DNA of 64,000 nt from Bacteroidia bacterium (GCA_016787705.1 JAEUTP010000007.1:1-64000), one strand, 5' to 3'. Numbered from the stretch's first letter, positions 8,073 to 17,638 are shown. Translations and numbers: made by a program. The notes: generated by a model from the sequence alone, not told the origin.

Positions 8073-9224
8073 ATGAAAGGTCTGCGAGAAGTAACTGTAT
8101 TTACAAACGGAGATTCATCACAACTAAGCACATGGTCTAACGTACCTTATTTATTTACACAAACACTTATTACAAAAGGTATTAAAGTAAATCGTGTTGA
8201 TCTTACACCCGACCCATCATTAAAGAATATTTGGGATAAGACTATGGGCCGCATTGCCCGTAGGCTTGTTAACAAACGTACAAACTTTGAATATTTCAGA
8301 TCACGAAAACATTTTAAGAATGTACAGGCACGTATAAAAAAAGCAATTAACGATCATCCTAAAACAGATGTTTTTATTTTTCTCACCTTTAGTTTTTCGG
8401 CATCAGGCTTAACTAAAAAACCTGTTGTGCTTTTTGGCGACTGGACCTATGATTATTATTTGGATTACTACGAGAACCGTAGGCCTGATATTTTAGAAAG
8501 ACAAAGCATAAAACGCGAGAATTTGGTAATTGAAAAAGCCGACCTTGTATTGCCTTTATTTCCGGGCATTGCGGCACTCATGAAAAAAAAGTACAGCAAT
8601 AAAAACATTCAGTATTTAGGTAATGTTATAAATGCAATAAATACTATTTCTGAAGCAAAAGCATTACAGGCAAAAGCAAATTCAAGTGAAATTCTTTTTG
8701 CGGGCAGTCGAAAATATATTGCAGGTGCTCTAAGTTTAATTTCTGCTTTTGAAAATTTAAAAAAGCAGTATCCACTTTTAAAATTGCATATTGTTGGCAT
8801 AAATAAAACGGAGATCGAAAAGACCTTACCTGCAGATGTTATATGCTATGGCTATCTGGATAAGGGAAATGATAAAGAGCGTGAGCTGTATTACGATATT
8901 TTTAAAAAAGCTAAGCTATTTATTAATACAACTCCCAAATGGGGAGCTTTTTCTGCCACAATAGAAGCCATGTTTTTTTATAATCCAATAATTGTGATGC
9001 CTTACGCTGAGTTTGTAGAAACGTTTGGTAAGCAAATTAATTTTGGTGTTTATTGCGAAGAGAATATTCCGGAAAACATCGTAAAATGTATAAAACAGAT
9101 ATTTGATCATGCAGATTATAATTCCTTATGTATTAATTCCAGTATGGCCGTAAGAGAATATAGCTGGAGCGCCTACATTGATAAAGTAATTGCTCAAATC
9201 AAGGCATTGCAGGGCCAAACTTAA
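8073..9224 (+). CDS. glycosyltransferase, GT-B fold family
   Basis: 383-residue soluble protein resembling family 1/4 glycosyltransferases. The C-terminal half shows the expected order: ILFAGSRKYIAGALSLISAF (sugar-nucleotide domain start), LKLHIVGI, VICYGYLDKG, LFINTTPKWGAFSATIEAMFF with the acidic residue near the donor site, then a helical tail. The N-terminal acceptor domain is divergent (FGDWTYDYYLDYYE). Donor and acceptor sugars cannot be told. The start codon is 2 nt after the DUF5686 stop. A surface-glycan or lipopolysaccharide role would fit with lptB next, but that is inference. Confidence 0.75.
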   Translation: MKGLREVTVFTNGDSSQLSTWSNVPYLFTQTLITKGIKVNRVDLTPDPSLKNIWDKTMGRIARRLVNKRTNFEYFRSRKHFKNVQARIKKAINDHPKTDVFIFLTFSFSASGLTKKPVVLFGDWTYDYYLDYYENRRPDILERQSIKRENLVIEKADLVLPLFPGIAALMKKKYSNKNIQYLGNVINAINTISEAKALQAKANSSEILFAGSRKYIAGALSLISAFENLKKQYPLLKLHIVGINKTEIEKTLPADVICYGYLDKGNDKERELYYDIFKKAKLFINTTPKWGAFSATIEAMFFYNPIIVMPYAEFVETFGKQINFGVYCEENIPENIVKCIKQIFDHADYNSLCINSSMAVREYSWSAYIDKVIAQIKALQGQT

Positions 9225-9287
9225 CTTTTTTTAGAAATAATTGATGCGGTTAATTAGCACACACACTGCATTCTTCAAAAATCTCAT

Positions 9288-9295
9288 TACCTTTG
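9288..9295 (+). promoter_or_regulatory. -7 box TACCTTTG for lptB
   Basis: Perfect TAnnTTTG match ending 7 nt before the lptB ATG at 9303, so the transcript would have almost no leader. Confidence 0.5.
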
Positions 9296-9302
9296 AGATG
9301 AA

Positions 9303-10028
9303 ATGATCTTACGCAGCGAAAATTTAGTAAAGAAATACAAAAGCCGTACGGTTGCCAACAATGTATCTGTACAGGTGCAACAGGGAGAGATTGTAGGGTT
9401 ATTAGGCCCTAATGGTGCCGGTAAAACAACTTCTTTTTACATGATCGTTGGCATGGTAAAACCAAACAGTGGTAAAATATTTTTAGATGATCTGGATATT
9501 ACCAAAGAGCCGATGTACCGCCGTGCACAGCTGGGAGTAGGTTATTTGCCGCAGGAAGCATCGGTGTTTCGTAAATTAAGTATTGAAGATAATTTGCGCG
9601 CCGTTCTTGAAATGACAAAACTAACCAAAAAAGAACAAGATTTAAAAGTAGAAAGTCTGTTAGATGAATTTGCTTTGCATCATGTGCGCAAAAACCTTGG
9701 CGATCAGTTAAGCGGCGGTGAGCGCCGCCGCACAGAAATAGCAAGGGCTCTGGCAACTGACCCTAAATTTATTTTATTGGATGAGCCTTTTGCAGGTGTT
9801 GATCCCATTGCGGTAGAAGACATTCAAACAGTTGTTCGGAAATTAAAAGATAAAAATATTGGCATCTTAATTACCGATCACAATGTACACGAAACATTAA
9901 ACATTACCGATCGTTCATACCTGCTGTATTCCGGAAGCGTTATTAAAAGCGGAAGTGCAGAAGATCTTGCAAATGATGAGCAAGTGCGTAAAGTTTATCT
10001 TGGACAAAATTTTGAGTTGCGAAAATAA
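9303..10028 (+). CDS. lptB: LPS export ABC transporter ATP-binding protein LptB
   Basis: 241-residue ATPase that powers extraction of lipopolysaccharide from the inner membrane by LptFG. Visible: Walker A GPNGAGKT (35-42), Q-loop region [12 protein letters not shown], signature LSGGE (136-140), Walker B FILLDEP with E161, D-loop GVDP and the switch His in TDHNV (H193). The length and the [11 protein letters not shown]-type segment fit LptB rather than a general ABC ATPase. LptF/LptG are not adjacent. It has its own promoter directly upstream. Confidence 0.92.
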   Translation: MILRSENLVKKYKSRTVANNVSVQVQQGEIVGLLGPNGAGKTTSFYMIVGMVKPNSGKIFLDDLDITKEPMYRRAQLGVGYLPQEASVFRKLSIEDNLRAVLEMTKLTKKEQDLKVESLLDEFALHHVRKNLGDQLSGGERRRTEIARALATDPKFILLDEPFAGVDPIAVEDIQTVVRKLKDKNIGILITDHNVHETLNITDRSYLLYSGSVIKSGSAEDLANDEQVRKVYLGQNFELRK

Positions 10029-10142
10029 ATTGGCCTGTCGTAGCTAACTTTTTTATTTATTTTTAGTGTTTAATACATTGAGTTATTTGATTAAAATTGA
10101 ATTAATAATATGCAGCGTAGCGGCGGTTTTCGTGAAATTTTG

Positions 10143-10200
10143 GCCACAGATTTCGCTGACCATAAAGATAATTTTCTGTGTAAATTTGTGTAATCTGTGG
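10143..10200. repeat. palindromic dispersed repeat (GCCACAGATT ... AATCTGTGGC)
   Basis: A 10-bp perfect inverted repeat, GCCACAGATT at 10143-10152 and AATCTGTGGC at 10191-10200, bounds a 58-bp AT-rich element with internal TCTGTGTAAATTTGTGTAA. Sequences of this CTGTGTAATCTGTGGC type recur between genes in Bacteroidota (recalled). It fills most of the lptB-rdgB gap; the other ~130 bases there hold nothing else I recognise. Confidence 0.5.
10181..10188 (+). promoter_or_regulatory. -7 box TAAATTTG for rdgB, inside the repeat
   Basis: Perfect TAnnTTTG match 25 nt before the rdgB ATG. It lies within the palindromic repeat, so the repeat may supply the promoter. Confidence 0.45.
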
Positions 10201-10213
10201 CAAAAAACATACG

Positions 10214-10804
10214 ATGAAAATAATTTTCGCCTCTTCAAACAAAAATAAGATCAAAGAAATAAAAGCCTTATTGCCTTCGCATTTTGAAGTATTGGGACTG
10301 GAAGATGTTGGCATTACAGAAGATATTCCCGAACCCGGAACAACCATTAAAGAAAACTCGTTCTTAAAAGCACAATACGTTTTGGATTTCTTAAAAAAGA
10401 AAAATGAAACGCTTGCCGTTTTTGCAGATGATAGTGGTTTAGAAGTTAAAGTTTTGAATAATGCGCCGGGTGTTTATAGCGCGCGTTATGCAGGCACACC
10501 TAAAAGCGACGAGAACAATAATAAAAAATTGTTAGAAGCATTAAAATTAGTGACCGATCGTAAAGCACGTTTTGTAACGGTGATCACTTTAATTTTAAAC
10601 GGAGAAACACATTATTTTGAAGGAGAAATTAAAGGAACCATCTCTTATGAAAAAAGAGGCACTAACGGTTTTGGCTATGATCCTTTATTTATTCCGCAAG
10701 GTTACCGAAGCACTTTTGCAGAATTAAGCGCTGAGACAAAAAACGAAATTAGTCATCGCGCTTTGGCTGTAAAAAAGTTGGTGGAGTTTTTAACTCGCAC
10801 TTAG
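10214..10804 (+). CDS. rdgB: XTP/dITP diphosphatase (RdgB/HAM1 family)
   Basis: 196-residue house-cleaning pyrophosphatase that hydrolyses dITP, XTP and related non-canonical purine nucleotides to monophosphates. The N-terminus IIFASSNKNKIKEIKALL carries the substrate-binding SSNxxK motif, catalytic acids are in ADDSGLEV (D72/D73), then APGVYSARYAG and GTNGFGYDPLF. Full length for the family. Its last 15 bases overlap the convergent DUF4304 gene. Confidence 0.94.
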   Translation: MKIIFASSNKNKIKEIKALLPSHFEVLGLEDVGITEDIPEPGTTIKENSFLKAQYVLDFLKKKNETLAVFADDSGLEVKVLNNAPGVYSARYAGTPKSDENNNKKLLEALKLVTDRKARFVTVITLILNGETHYFEGEIKGTISYEKRGTNGFGYDPLFIPQGYRSTFAELSAETKNEISHRALAVKKLVEFLTRT

Positions 10805-11521
10805 TTTTAGCTTTTTAAGTATTACTTCTCTTTTGTTTTGGAGATCATTATCTATTTTATACCAGTCTTTTGATTTTAACCATAAAGAGTAATTGCTTAA
10901 ACTAGTATAGATTTCTTCTACTTTACTTTTGTCACGATAGATACGATCCAGTCTTTCAAGTACAAATTTTACAATTTTACTTGCTTGTTTGTCTTCATGA
11001 TTTAATAATTCACTATAGAGAATCAGGTTTTCATTTCTTTCAACTATGTTGCCAAGTTCGAATTGGTCCCTGTTTTCAAGAATTGCTTTAGTAGTATCAT
11101 ACATGTCAAAATAGGGTAGAATGTGCTCGATCAGCTTCCTTGTAATAAAGTCTGCAAGCAATACATATTCCTGGGTAATTCTATGATAATTTTTTAGTTT
11201 CGGGATAATTTGATATATGTTTTTTGAGCCTGTTAATTCATAGTTTTTTATAAACACTTCAATGTCACAAACCGGAACAATCGCGATTTCAATTTCATAC
11301 GAATCATTAATTCCCGTCCAACTTCCTCTTGTATCAAGGTGAATTATATGAATCAAATCATTCGAAAGTTTTATTAGTTTTCGTCCCTGAAGCTTAAAAC
11401 CAAAATGCGAAAGATTCTGAGCAATAATTTTGGTGAAGTCTTTGTATACGGGCTTTAATTGATCTTTTGGTAAAAGTCGATATACCGTAAGTTCTTCCCA
11501 GATTTTTTGGTTTGAAGTCAT
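10790..11521 (-). CDS. DUF4304-like protein
   Basis: 243-residue cytoplasmic protein without signal peptide. The N-terminal ~130 residues (FTKIIAQNLSHFGFKLQGRKLIKLSNDLIHIIHLDTRG) fit the DUF4304 pattern of a helix, GFK, then beta strands. The C-terminal 100 residues are helical and of unknown function. It lies 15 nt downstream of rsgA on the same strand and overlaps rdgB tail-to-tail. Function unknown. Confidence 0.65.
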   Translation of the reverse strand: MTSNQKIWEELTVYRLLPKDQLKPVYKDFTKIIAQNLSHFGFKLQGRKLIKLSNDLIHIIHLDTRGSWTGINDSYEIEIAIVPVCDIEVFIKNYELTGSKNIYQIIPKLKNYHRITQEYVLLADFITRKLIEHILPYFDMYDTTKAILENRDQFELGNIVERNENLILYSELLNHEDKQASKIVKFVLERLDRIYRDKSKVEEIYTSLSNYSLWLKSKDWYKIDNDLQNKREVILKKLKLSAS

Positions 11522-11536
11522 ATCACTAAATAAAGG

Positions 11537-12472
11537 CTATTTAACCTCCCACTCCTTCCAGTCCATTTCTTCGCCGTTTAAAATGCCAAGGTAGCTGTGG
11601 TAACGCTCTTCACTTATTTCGCCGGCTTCAACCGATTTTAGTACAGCGCATTTTGGCTCGTTCACATGCAGGCAATTGTTGAATTTGCAATCATTCATAC
11701 GATCGCGAATTTCAGGAAAGTAGTGGCCTACTTCTTCTTTTTTCATTTCAACAAGGCCTAGTTCTTTAATGCCTGGACTATCAATAATGCTTCCGCCAAA
11801 ATCCAAAGTATGTAATTCTGCAAAGGTGGTTGTATGCATACCTTTGGCGTGAGCAGAGGAAATCTCGCCGGTCTTAAGATCCAGGCCCGGTTGCAAAGCG
11901 TTAATGAAAGTAGATTTTCCAACTCCTGAGTGACCCGCAACTAAAGTAGTTTTATCTTTAAATAAATTTTGTAATTGCTTAATTTGTTTTTCATCGTAAC
12001 TGCTTACTTCAAAACAGTCGTAACCAACTTTTGCATAAATATCAATCGTTTCTTTTTGAATTTGTAAAAGTTCATCATTTAAAAGATCACATTTATTAAA
12101 AATTATTTTTGCAGGAATGCGGTAAGCTTCTGCAGTAATTAAAAAGCGATCAATAAAACCTAAACTCGTTCTTGGTGAGACCAAAGTGGCAATTAAAACG
12201 GCCTGGTCTAAATTACTCGCTAAAATTTGGGCCTGTTTGCTAAGGTTAATAGATTTGCGAATGATGTAATTTTTGCGTGGATGGATCTTCACAATATTTG
12301 CCTCGTCGTTTTCTTCAACTTCAATATCCACTATATCGCCAACAGCAATAGGGTTGGTGGTCTTGCGGCCTTCCATCCTTATTTTTCCTTTTAAACGGCA
12401 TAAATATACCGCGTCGTTTACTTTAACTAAATAGTTGCTACCTGTTGATTTTATTACTGTTCCCTGCATCAT
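11537..12472 (-). CDS. rsgA: ribosome small-subunit-dependent GTPase A
   Basis: 311-residue circularly permuted GTPase acting late in 30S maturation. The N-terminal OB fold (1-65) is followed by G4 NKCD (126-129), then G1 GHSGVGKS (180-187) and G3 DSPG (231-234): the permuted order that defines the family. The C-terminal zinc site is C262, C267, H269 and C275. Full length. Divergent from the thiolase gene. A second ATG one codon downstream is an equally good start. Confidence 0.96.
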   Translation of the reverse strand: MMQGTVIKSTGSNYLVKVNDAVYLCRLKGKIRMEGRKTTNPIAVGDIVDIEVEENDEANIVKIHPRKNYIIRKSINLSKQAQILASNLDQAVLIATLVSPRTSLGFIDRFLITAEAYRIPAKIIFNKCDLLNDELLQIQKETIDIYAKVGYDCFEVSSYDEKQIKQLQNLFKDKTTLVAGHSGVGKSTFINALQPGLDLKTGEISSAHAKGMHTTTFAELHTLDFGGSIIDSPGIKELGLVEMKKEEVGHYFPEIRDRMNDCKFNNCLHVNEPKCAVLKSVEAGEISEERYHSYLGILNGEEMDWKEWEVK

Positions 12473-12593
12473 TTTCCTTCGACGAAAGTACTTAAAAATC
12501 CTTTAAAAACTGTTTACAACATTTAACGTGATTCTTATAATTAAAATGCTAATTTAGGCCCGTTCAAAAAAACTAAAACGATTAAATCAAGAT

Positions 12594-13772
12594 ATGAAAG
12601 AAGTGTATATAGTTTCTGCTGTAAGAACTGCAATGGGTTCTTTTGGTGGTACGTTAGCCGGCGTATCGGCAACGCAATTAGGTGCCGCTGCTATTAAAGG
12701 CGCGCTGGCAAAAATTAATTTAGATCCTAAATTGGTGAACGAAGTTTACATGGGATCTGTTATGCAGGCTAATCTTGGTCAGGCTCCGGCCCGCCAGGCT
12801 GCTAAGTTTGCAGGTTTGCCCGATGGTGTAATTTGCACAACTGTAAATAAAGTTTGCGCCAGTGGTATGAAATCAATTATGTTAGGCGCGCAAAGCATTA
12901 TGCTGGGCGATGCTGATGTTATTGTTGCAGGTGGTATGGAAAACATGAGCGCTGTGCCTTTTTATTCTGAAAGTACACGTTGGGGTGCAAAGTATGGTGA
13001 TGCAAAATTAATTGATGGTTTGGCAAAAGACGGTTTAACCGATGTTTACGGTAATTTCCCAATGGGAAATTGTGCAGAACTTTGCGCGAAGGACCATAAA
13101 TTTACGCGTGAAGAACAGGATGCTTTCGCTATTGAATCTTACAAACGTTCAGCAGCGGCATGGGGCGCAGGCAAATTTAAAAATGAGATCGTTCCTGTAA
13201 CTGTAAAAACTAAAAAAGGTGATGTTGAGTTTGCAGAAGATGAAGAATATAAAAACGTAAATTTTGAAAAGATCCCAACGTTGAAACCTGTGTTTCAAAA
13301 AGACGGAACAGTAACTGCCGCTAATGCAAGTACAATGAACGACGGTGCTGCAGCTGTTATTTTAATGAGCAAAGAAAAAGCAGATGCTTTAGGTATTAAA
13401 CCATTAGCAAAAATTAAAGGTTTTGCAGATGCTGAACAAGCCCCCGAGTGGTTTACAACTACGCCAAGCCTGGCAGTACCAAAAGCGGTAGAAAAAGCAG
13501 GTTTGAAAATGGGCGATATTAATTATTTTGAATTGAACGAAGCATTTAGCGTTGTTGGTTTAGCAAACATTAAAATGATGAATTTAGATGCATCAAAAGT
13601 AAACGTTAATGGCGGAGCGGTTTCTTTGGGACATCCTTTAGGAGCAAGCGGAGCGCGTATAATTGTTACGCTTTTAAACGTATTAAAACAAAACAAAGCT
13701 AAATATGGTGCAGCGGGTATTTGCAATGGTGGCGGCGGTGCCAGCGCTTTGGTAATTGAAAATGTAGATTAA
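12594..13772 (+). CDS. acetyl-CoA C-acetyltransferase (thiolase)
   Basis: 392-residue thiolase that condenses two acetyl-CoA or cleaves acetoacetyl-CoA. It starts with [16 protein letters not shown]. The acyl-accepting cysteine is C88 ([10 protein letters not shown]), the conserved His lies in [10 protein letters not shown], and the second catalytic Cys in [12 protein letters not shown] near the end. Full length and typical of the biosynthetic/AtoB group. It is single, with a terminator after it, so fatty-acid oxidation, ketone-body or polyhydroxybutyrate context cannot be decided from neighbours. Confidence 0.93.
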   Translation: MKEVYIVSAVRTAMGSFGGTLAGVSATQLGAAAIKGALAKINLDPKLVNEVYMGSVMQANLGQAPARQAAKFAGLPDGVICTTVNKVCASGMKSIMLGAQSIMLGDADVIVAGGMENMSAVPFYSESTRWGAKYGDAKLIDGLAKDGLTDVYGNFPMGNCAELCAKDHKFTREEQDAFAIESYKRSAAAWGAGKFKNEIVPVTVKTKKGDVEFAEDEEYKNVNFEKIPTLKPVFQKDGTVTAANASTMNDGAAAVILMSKEKADALGIKPLAKIKGFADAEQAPEWFTTTPSLAVPKAVEKAGLKMGDINYFELNEAFSVVGLANIKMMNLDASKVNVNGGAVSLGHPLGASGARIIVTLLNVLKQNKAKYGAAGICNGGGGASALVIENVD

Positions 13773-13790
13773 TAAAACAAATAATTTTAT

Positions 13791-13822
13791 AAAGCCCTTC
13801 CGAAAAAACGGAGGGGTTTTTT
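13791..13822 (+). terminator. rho-independent terminator after the thiolase gene
   Basis: AAGCCCTTCCG and CGGAGGGGTT form a stem with one bulge, followed by TTTTTTATTTT. It begins 19 nt after the stop codon. Confidence 0.75.
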
Positions 13823-13887
13823 ATTTTATAAGAAACTGTTTTTTATATACATTTTTGTTACATTTAGTCCCTCATAATATAACTACA

Positions 13888-14991
13888 ATGACAGAATCTC
13901 TAAATACAATGAAATCAACAGCTTTAACAAATACGCACATTGCCTTAGGCGCAAAAATGGTGCCTTTTGCAGGGTATAATATGCCTGTATCTTATGCCGG
14001 TTTAAATGAAGAACACGCCACAGTGCGCAATGGTGTTGGTGTTTTTGATGTTAGCCACATGGGCGAATTTATTTTAAACGGCCCCCATGCTTTAGATCTT
14101 ATTCAAAAAGTAACAAGTAACGATGCTGCTGTTTTAACAGATGGCAAAGCGCAGTATTCTTGTCTGCCAAATGCTGATGGTGGCATTGTAGATGACCTGT
14201 TAGTATACCGAATTAATTCTGAAAGTTATTTATTGGTGGTTAATGCCAGCAATATTGAAAAAGACTGGAACTGGATAAAAAAACACGATACCTGGGGTGT
14301 TGAAATGAAGAATATTTCAGAGAACACGTCTTTATTAGCAGTTCAGGGCCCAAAAGCAATGGATGCGCTTCAAAAATTAACGGATGTGAAGCTGGCAGAT
14401 ATCCCATATTACTCATTTGTTAAAGGCAAATTTAACGGTATTGATAATGTTGTTATTAGCAATACGGGTTATACTGGTGCCGGAGGTTTTGAGCTTTATT
14501 TTGATAATAAACACGCGCAAGCCATGTGGGATGGTATTTTTAAAGCAGGAACAGAATTTGGTATCAAGCCAATTGGTCTTGGTGCCCGCGATACATTGCG
14601 TTTAGAAATGGGTTTTTGTTTATACGGAAATGATATAGATGATACCACTTCGCCAATTGAAGCAGGTTTAGGGTGGATAACAAAGTTTAACAAAGACTTC
14701 ACTAACAAAGCAAATATAGAGCAACACAAGTTACAGGGTGTTAAAAAGAAGCTGGTTGGTTTTGAGATGATCGATCGTGGTATCCCTCGTCACGATTACC
14801 CAATTGCTGATGCAAGCGGCACTATTATTGGAAAAGTTACTTCAGGAACACAATCTCCAACTTTAAATAAAGCCATTGGTTTAGGTTATGTAACTACTGA
14901 GTTTTCTAAGCCAGACAGCGAGATTTTTGTAATAATTCGCGATAAACCTATAAAGGCTAAGGTGTGTAAAATACCATTTCTCAAAAAGTAA
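13888..14991 (+). CDS. gcvT: glycine cleavage system T protein (aminomethyltransferase)
   Basis: 367 residues from the ATG at 13888 (a second ATG at 13909 is possible; a TTG at 13855 is unlikely because promoter-like sequence covers it). GcvT takes the aminomethyl group from lipoylated GcvH onto tetrahydrofolate, giving ammonia and methylene-THF. Visible: [34 protein letters not shown] and [20 protein letters not shown], the core folate/aminomethyl site. gcvP is 5.7 kb downstream with unrelated genes between; gcvH is not in the window. Confidence 0.95.
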   Translation: MTESLNTMKSTALTNTHIALGAKMVPFAGYNMPVSYAGLNEEHATVRNGVGVFDVSHMGEFILNGPHALDLIQKVTSNDAAVLTDGKAQYSCLPNADGGIVDDLLVYRINSESYLLVVNASNIEKDWNWIKKHDTWGVEMKNISENTSLLAVQGPKAMDALQKLTDVKLADIPYYSFVKGKFNGIDNVVISNTGYTGAGGFELYFDNKHAQAMWDGIFKAGTEFGIKPIGLGARDTLRLEMGFCLYGNDIDDTTSPIEAGLGWITKFNKDFTNKANIEQHKLQGVKKKLVGFEMIDRGIPRHDYPIADASGTIIGKVTSGTQSPTLNKAIGLGYVTTEFSKPDSEIFVIIRDKPIKAKVCKIPFLKK

Positions 14992-15140
14992 TTTTTTCTA
15001 CATTTTGGTGAAACTTTTTGTGTTTTACCACGTAAAAATTAACGAACTAAACACAGAAAAAGGCAGTAATAGTGGGATTTAGCGTTTAATTATGTTTTTT
15101 AACCGTTTATCGATTATTTTCTGTTTTTAATCTAAAAAGT

Positions 15141-15171
15141 ATTGAATTAACCAGAATTATTAATAAATTTG
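15141..15171 (+). promoter_or_regulatory. promoter ATTG-N19-TAAATTTG for the MORN-repeat gene
   Basis: ATTG at 15141-15144, then exactly 19 nt, then a perfect TAAATTTG at 15164-15171. The box ends 8 nt before the ATG at 15180. Confidence 0.6.
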
Positions 15172-15179
15172 ATATACCC

Positions 15180-16085
15180 ATGAAAAAATTTATACTCATT
15201 TTAATTTTTAGTTCTTCTATCGGATTCGCCCAGTCACAAACCTGGGAAATAAATCCGTCAAACGGCAAGGACACTATTAATAAAATAGACGCAGAAGGTA
15301 AAAAGCAAGGTAAGTGGGTTTTATTTGGAAAGCACAAACCGGGTACGTGTTATGCCCCCGAAGCTAAAGTAGAGGAAGGTAAATACCAGGATAACAGAAA
15401 AGCAGGCATTTGGGTGGAATTCTTTTGCAATGGTAACATGCGCAATAAATTAACTTTCACAAATGGCCGTCCTGATGGTTACGCTATCATGTATCATGAA
15501 AATGGTAAAATAAGTGAAGAAGGAAACTGGAAAAATAACCGCTGGGTTGGTAACTACAAATTATATTACGATAACGGACAAGTACAACACGAATTTGTTT
15601 TTAATCCAAGCGGAAAACGCGAGGGCGCACAAAAATATTATTATGATAACGGGCAGTTGGCTATTGAAGGTAACTTTGTTAATGGTAAAGAAAGCGGTTT
15701 AATTAAAGAATACTACGAAACAGGAGATCCAAAAGCAGAAAAGAATTTTGCAGACGGTAATGTGGATGTAGCATCTATTAAAGAATTTCAACCTAAAAAA
15801 CCTTTGGTTGCAAAATCAGATATTCCAGCAGACAATGCACCAAAAATTACTGTTAAGCCAGATGAAAAACCAAACGAGGCAGTTAAAAAAGGGGCAGGTC
15901 CAATGGTTTTAAATGGTCAACAAACTTTGTATAACAAGAATAAGCAAATAACAAAAGACGGTGTGTTTAAAGACAATCGTTTTATGGATGGTAAAGCTTA
16001 TATCTACGATGATAACGGAATTTTAACGCGGATAGCTGTGTATAAGGGCGGCATCTACGTGGGCGACACACAGGTGGAAAACTAA
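15180..16085 (+). CDS. exported MORN-type repeat protein
   Basis: 301 residues with a signal peptide (ends GFAQS). From about residue 40 to 195 there are at least six copies of the ~22-residue MORN_2/YwqK-like unit, recognisable as YYDNGQ, YHENGKI and EGxW/EGNF patterns (GKWVLFG, AGIWVEFF, VGNYKLYYDNGQ, EGAQKYYYDNGQL, SGLIKEYYETG). A Pro/Lys-rich linker follows (about 200-240), then one more unit near the end. Such repeats form open beta hairpins and are common in exported Bacteroidota proteins; the function here is unknown. It has its own promoter and terminator. Confidence 0.8.
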   Translation: MKKFILILIFSSSIGFAQSQTWEINPSNGKDTINKIDAEGKKQGKWVLFGKHKPGTCYAPEAKVEEGKYQDNRKAGIWVEFFCNGNMRNKLTFTNGRPDGYAIMYHENGKISEEGNWKNNRWVGNYKLYYDNGQVQHEFVFNPSGKREGAQKYYYDNGQLAIEGNFVNGKESGLIKEYYETGDPKAEKNFADGNVDVASIKEFQPKKPLVAKSDIPADNAPKITVKPDEKPNEAVKKGAGPMVLNGQQTLYNKNKQITKDGVFKDNRFMDGKAYIYDDNGILTRIAVYKGGIYVGDTQVEN

Positions 16086-16093
16086 ACGAATTG

Positions 16094-16120
16094 AAAGGCG
16101 CTTTTAAAGCGCCTTTTTTA
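16094..16120 (+). terminator. rho-independent terminator after the MORN gene
   Basis: AAAGGCGCTTT pairs with AAAGCGCCTTT, followed by T-rich sequence, 9 nt after the stop. Confidence 0.8.
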
Positions 16121-16167
16121 TTTCCCTTTTTAATAAATTAAATAAGACGCGAGTAAGAAATTAATCT

Positions 16168-16175
16168 TATTTTTG
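16168..16175 (+). promoter_or_regulatory. -7 box TATTTTTG for tRNA-Ala
   Basis: Perfect TAnnTTTG match 16 nt upstream of the first base of the tRNA; a start around 16180 would give a short 5' leader for RNase P. Confidence 0.55.
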
Positions 16176-16191
16176 CAGGGTTATTAAAAAC

Positions 16192-16268
16192 GGGGGATTA
16201 GCTCATTTGGCTAGAGCGCTTCGCTGGCAGTGAAGAGGTGATCGGTTCGAATCCGATATTCTCCACCA
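16192..16268 (+). tRNA. tRNA-Ala (anticodon GGC)
   Basis: 77 nt with the 3' CCA encoded. Acceptor arm GGGGGAT pairs with ATTCTCC and includes the G3-U70 wobble pair that marks alanine tRNAs. D arm GCTC-ATTTGGCTA-GAGC, anticodon stem CTTCG/TGAAG with loop CTGGCAG (anticodon GGC), T arm ATCGG-TTCGAAT-CCGAT. All four arms fold without mismatches apart from G-U pairs. Confidence 0.97.
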
Positions 16269-16277
16269 AAATTTATT

Positions 16278-16304
16278 AAGCCCGATTAAAAACCGGGCTT
16301 TTTT
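16278..16304 (+). terminator. terminator after tRNA-Ala
   Basis: AAGCCCG (16278-16284) pairs with CGGGCTT (16294-16300), followed by TTTTATTTT. It lies between the tRNA and the helicase ATG. Confidence 0.8.
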
Positions 16305-16316
16305 ATTTTATTAAAT

Positions 16317-17630
16317 ATGAAATTTAAAAACACACTTTCTCTTTTTAAGATAGAAGCATTAAATGAAATGCAGTCTGCTACTATTACTGCTATTGAAAAG
16401 CAGCAGGATGTGGTTTTAATTTCGCCAACAGGTTCGGGTAAAACGCTGGCTTTTTTACTTCCGCTTTTGGAGATTTTTGATAAAGAAAAAGAAACCGTGC
16501 AGGTTTTGATCTTAGTACCCACACGGGAATTAGCTTTACAAATACAACAGGTATTTAAACAAATGAGTACAGGTTTTAAAGTAAACACCTGTTACGGCGG
16601 GCACGATGTAAAAACAGAAAAGAACAACCTGCAACATCCACCAGCTCTGTTAATAGGCACTCCTGGAAGAATAGCACACCATATCAGAAAAGAAAATGTA
16701 AACTTAAATTCAGTTCAAACATTAGTGTTGGATGAATTTGACAAATCCCTGGAAGCAGGGTTTCACGAAGAGATGTCGTTCATTATTAAAAACTGCAGAA
16801 AAATAAATAAACGCATTTTAACCTCTGCAACACAACTCGAAAAAATCCCCGATTTTGTTGGATTGAAAGAATACGAAGAATTAAACTTTACCAATAGCAA
16901 GCAGGAAGTAAAAGAAACATTGCAGGTTAGATCGGTAAGAGTTGTTGGAGATGATAAGCTGGAAGCATTGATGCTATTGATCGGGAAGATAGGAAGTAAA
17001 TCAATATTGGTATTTTGTAATCATCGCGATGCAGTGAATAGAATTAGTGAACAACTGGAATATTATAAAGTAGAGCACGGCATTTATCATGGGGGTTTAG
17101 ATCAGCATGAACGCGAAAGGACATTAATAAAATTACGAAACGGAAGTACTAATTTATTAATAACAACCGATCTCGCTGCCCGGGGCTTGGATATACCTGA
17201 AATAGGGGCTGTGATCCATTATCAATTACCAACAACCGAGGATACGATGATTCATCGTAATGGGCGCACTGCAAGAATGAATGCAAGAGGTACTGTTTAT
17301 TTTTTGCTGGATAGCAAAGACCATTTACCTCCGTTTTTAGAAATTGAACCCGAAGAAGAAACATTGCCCTCTAAATTTGTTGCACCAAAATCAGGAAAAT
17401 GGAAAACTATTTATATAGGTGCCGGCAAAAAAGAAAAGGTAAATAAAATAGATATAGTTGGTTTATTACTACAAAAAGGCAATTTGCAAAAAGACGATGT
17501 TGGCAAGATAGAAGTGTTGGATCACATGGCGTATGTAGCTGTAAAGGCAGATAAAATTGCTGCAACCATAAAATTGATCCGCGAAGAAAAAATAAAAAAC
17601 AAAAAAGTAAAAATTCAACAATCAACATAA
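16317..17630 (+). CDS. DbpA-like DEAD-box RNA helicase
   Basis: 437-residue ATP-dependent RNA helicase. Motif I SPTGSGKT ends at T43, Ia PTRELALQ, Ib GTPGR, motif II is DEFD at 139-142 instead of DEAD, motif III SAT at 170-172, then LVFCNHRDA, TTDLAARGLDIP and HRNGRTAR. The last ~75 residues (TIYIGAGKKEKVNKIDIVGLL, DDVGKIEV) match the DbpA C-terminal RNA-binding domain, which in E. coli DbpA recognises 23S rRNA hairpin 92, so a 50S assembly role is likely. It starts 48 nt after tRNA-Ala with a terminator between. Confidence 0.9.
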   Translation: MKFKNTLSLFKIEALNEMQSATITAIEKQQDVVLISPTGSGKTLAFLLPLLEIFDKEKETVQVLILVPTRELALQIQQVFKQMSTGFKVNTCYGGHDVKTEKNNLQHPPALLIGTPGRIAHHIRKENVNLNSVQTLVLDEFDKSLEAGFHEEMSFIIKNCRKINKRILTSATQLEKIPDFVGLKEYEELNFTNSKQEVKETLQVRSVRVVGDDKLEALMLLIGKIGSKSILVFCNHRDAVNRISEQLEYYKVEHGIYHGGLDQHERERTLIKLRNGSTNLLITTDLAARGLDIPEIGAVIHYQLPTTEDTMIHRNGRTARMNARGTVYFLLDSKDHLPPFLEIEPEEETLPSKFVAPKSGKWKTIYIGAGKKEKVNKIDIVGLLLQKGNLQKDDVGKIEVLDHMAYVAVKADKIAATIKLIREEKIKNKKVKIQQST

Positions 17631-17638
17631 AAATAATT

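Noticed and set aside
10066-10248. 60-codon frame across the lptB-rdgB gap
   Set aside because: It consists of the palindromic repeat and the start of rdgB in another frame.
13855-13887. TTG start extending GcvT by 11 residues
   Set aside because: Overlaps promoter-like TACATTTAG and adds non-family residues; ATG at 13888 is better.
13773-13887. possible glycine riboswitch before gcvT (and at 20597-20709 before gcvP)
   Set aside because: The gaps hold a terminator, a repeat or AT-rich DNA; no tandem glycine-aptamer core is visible.
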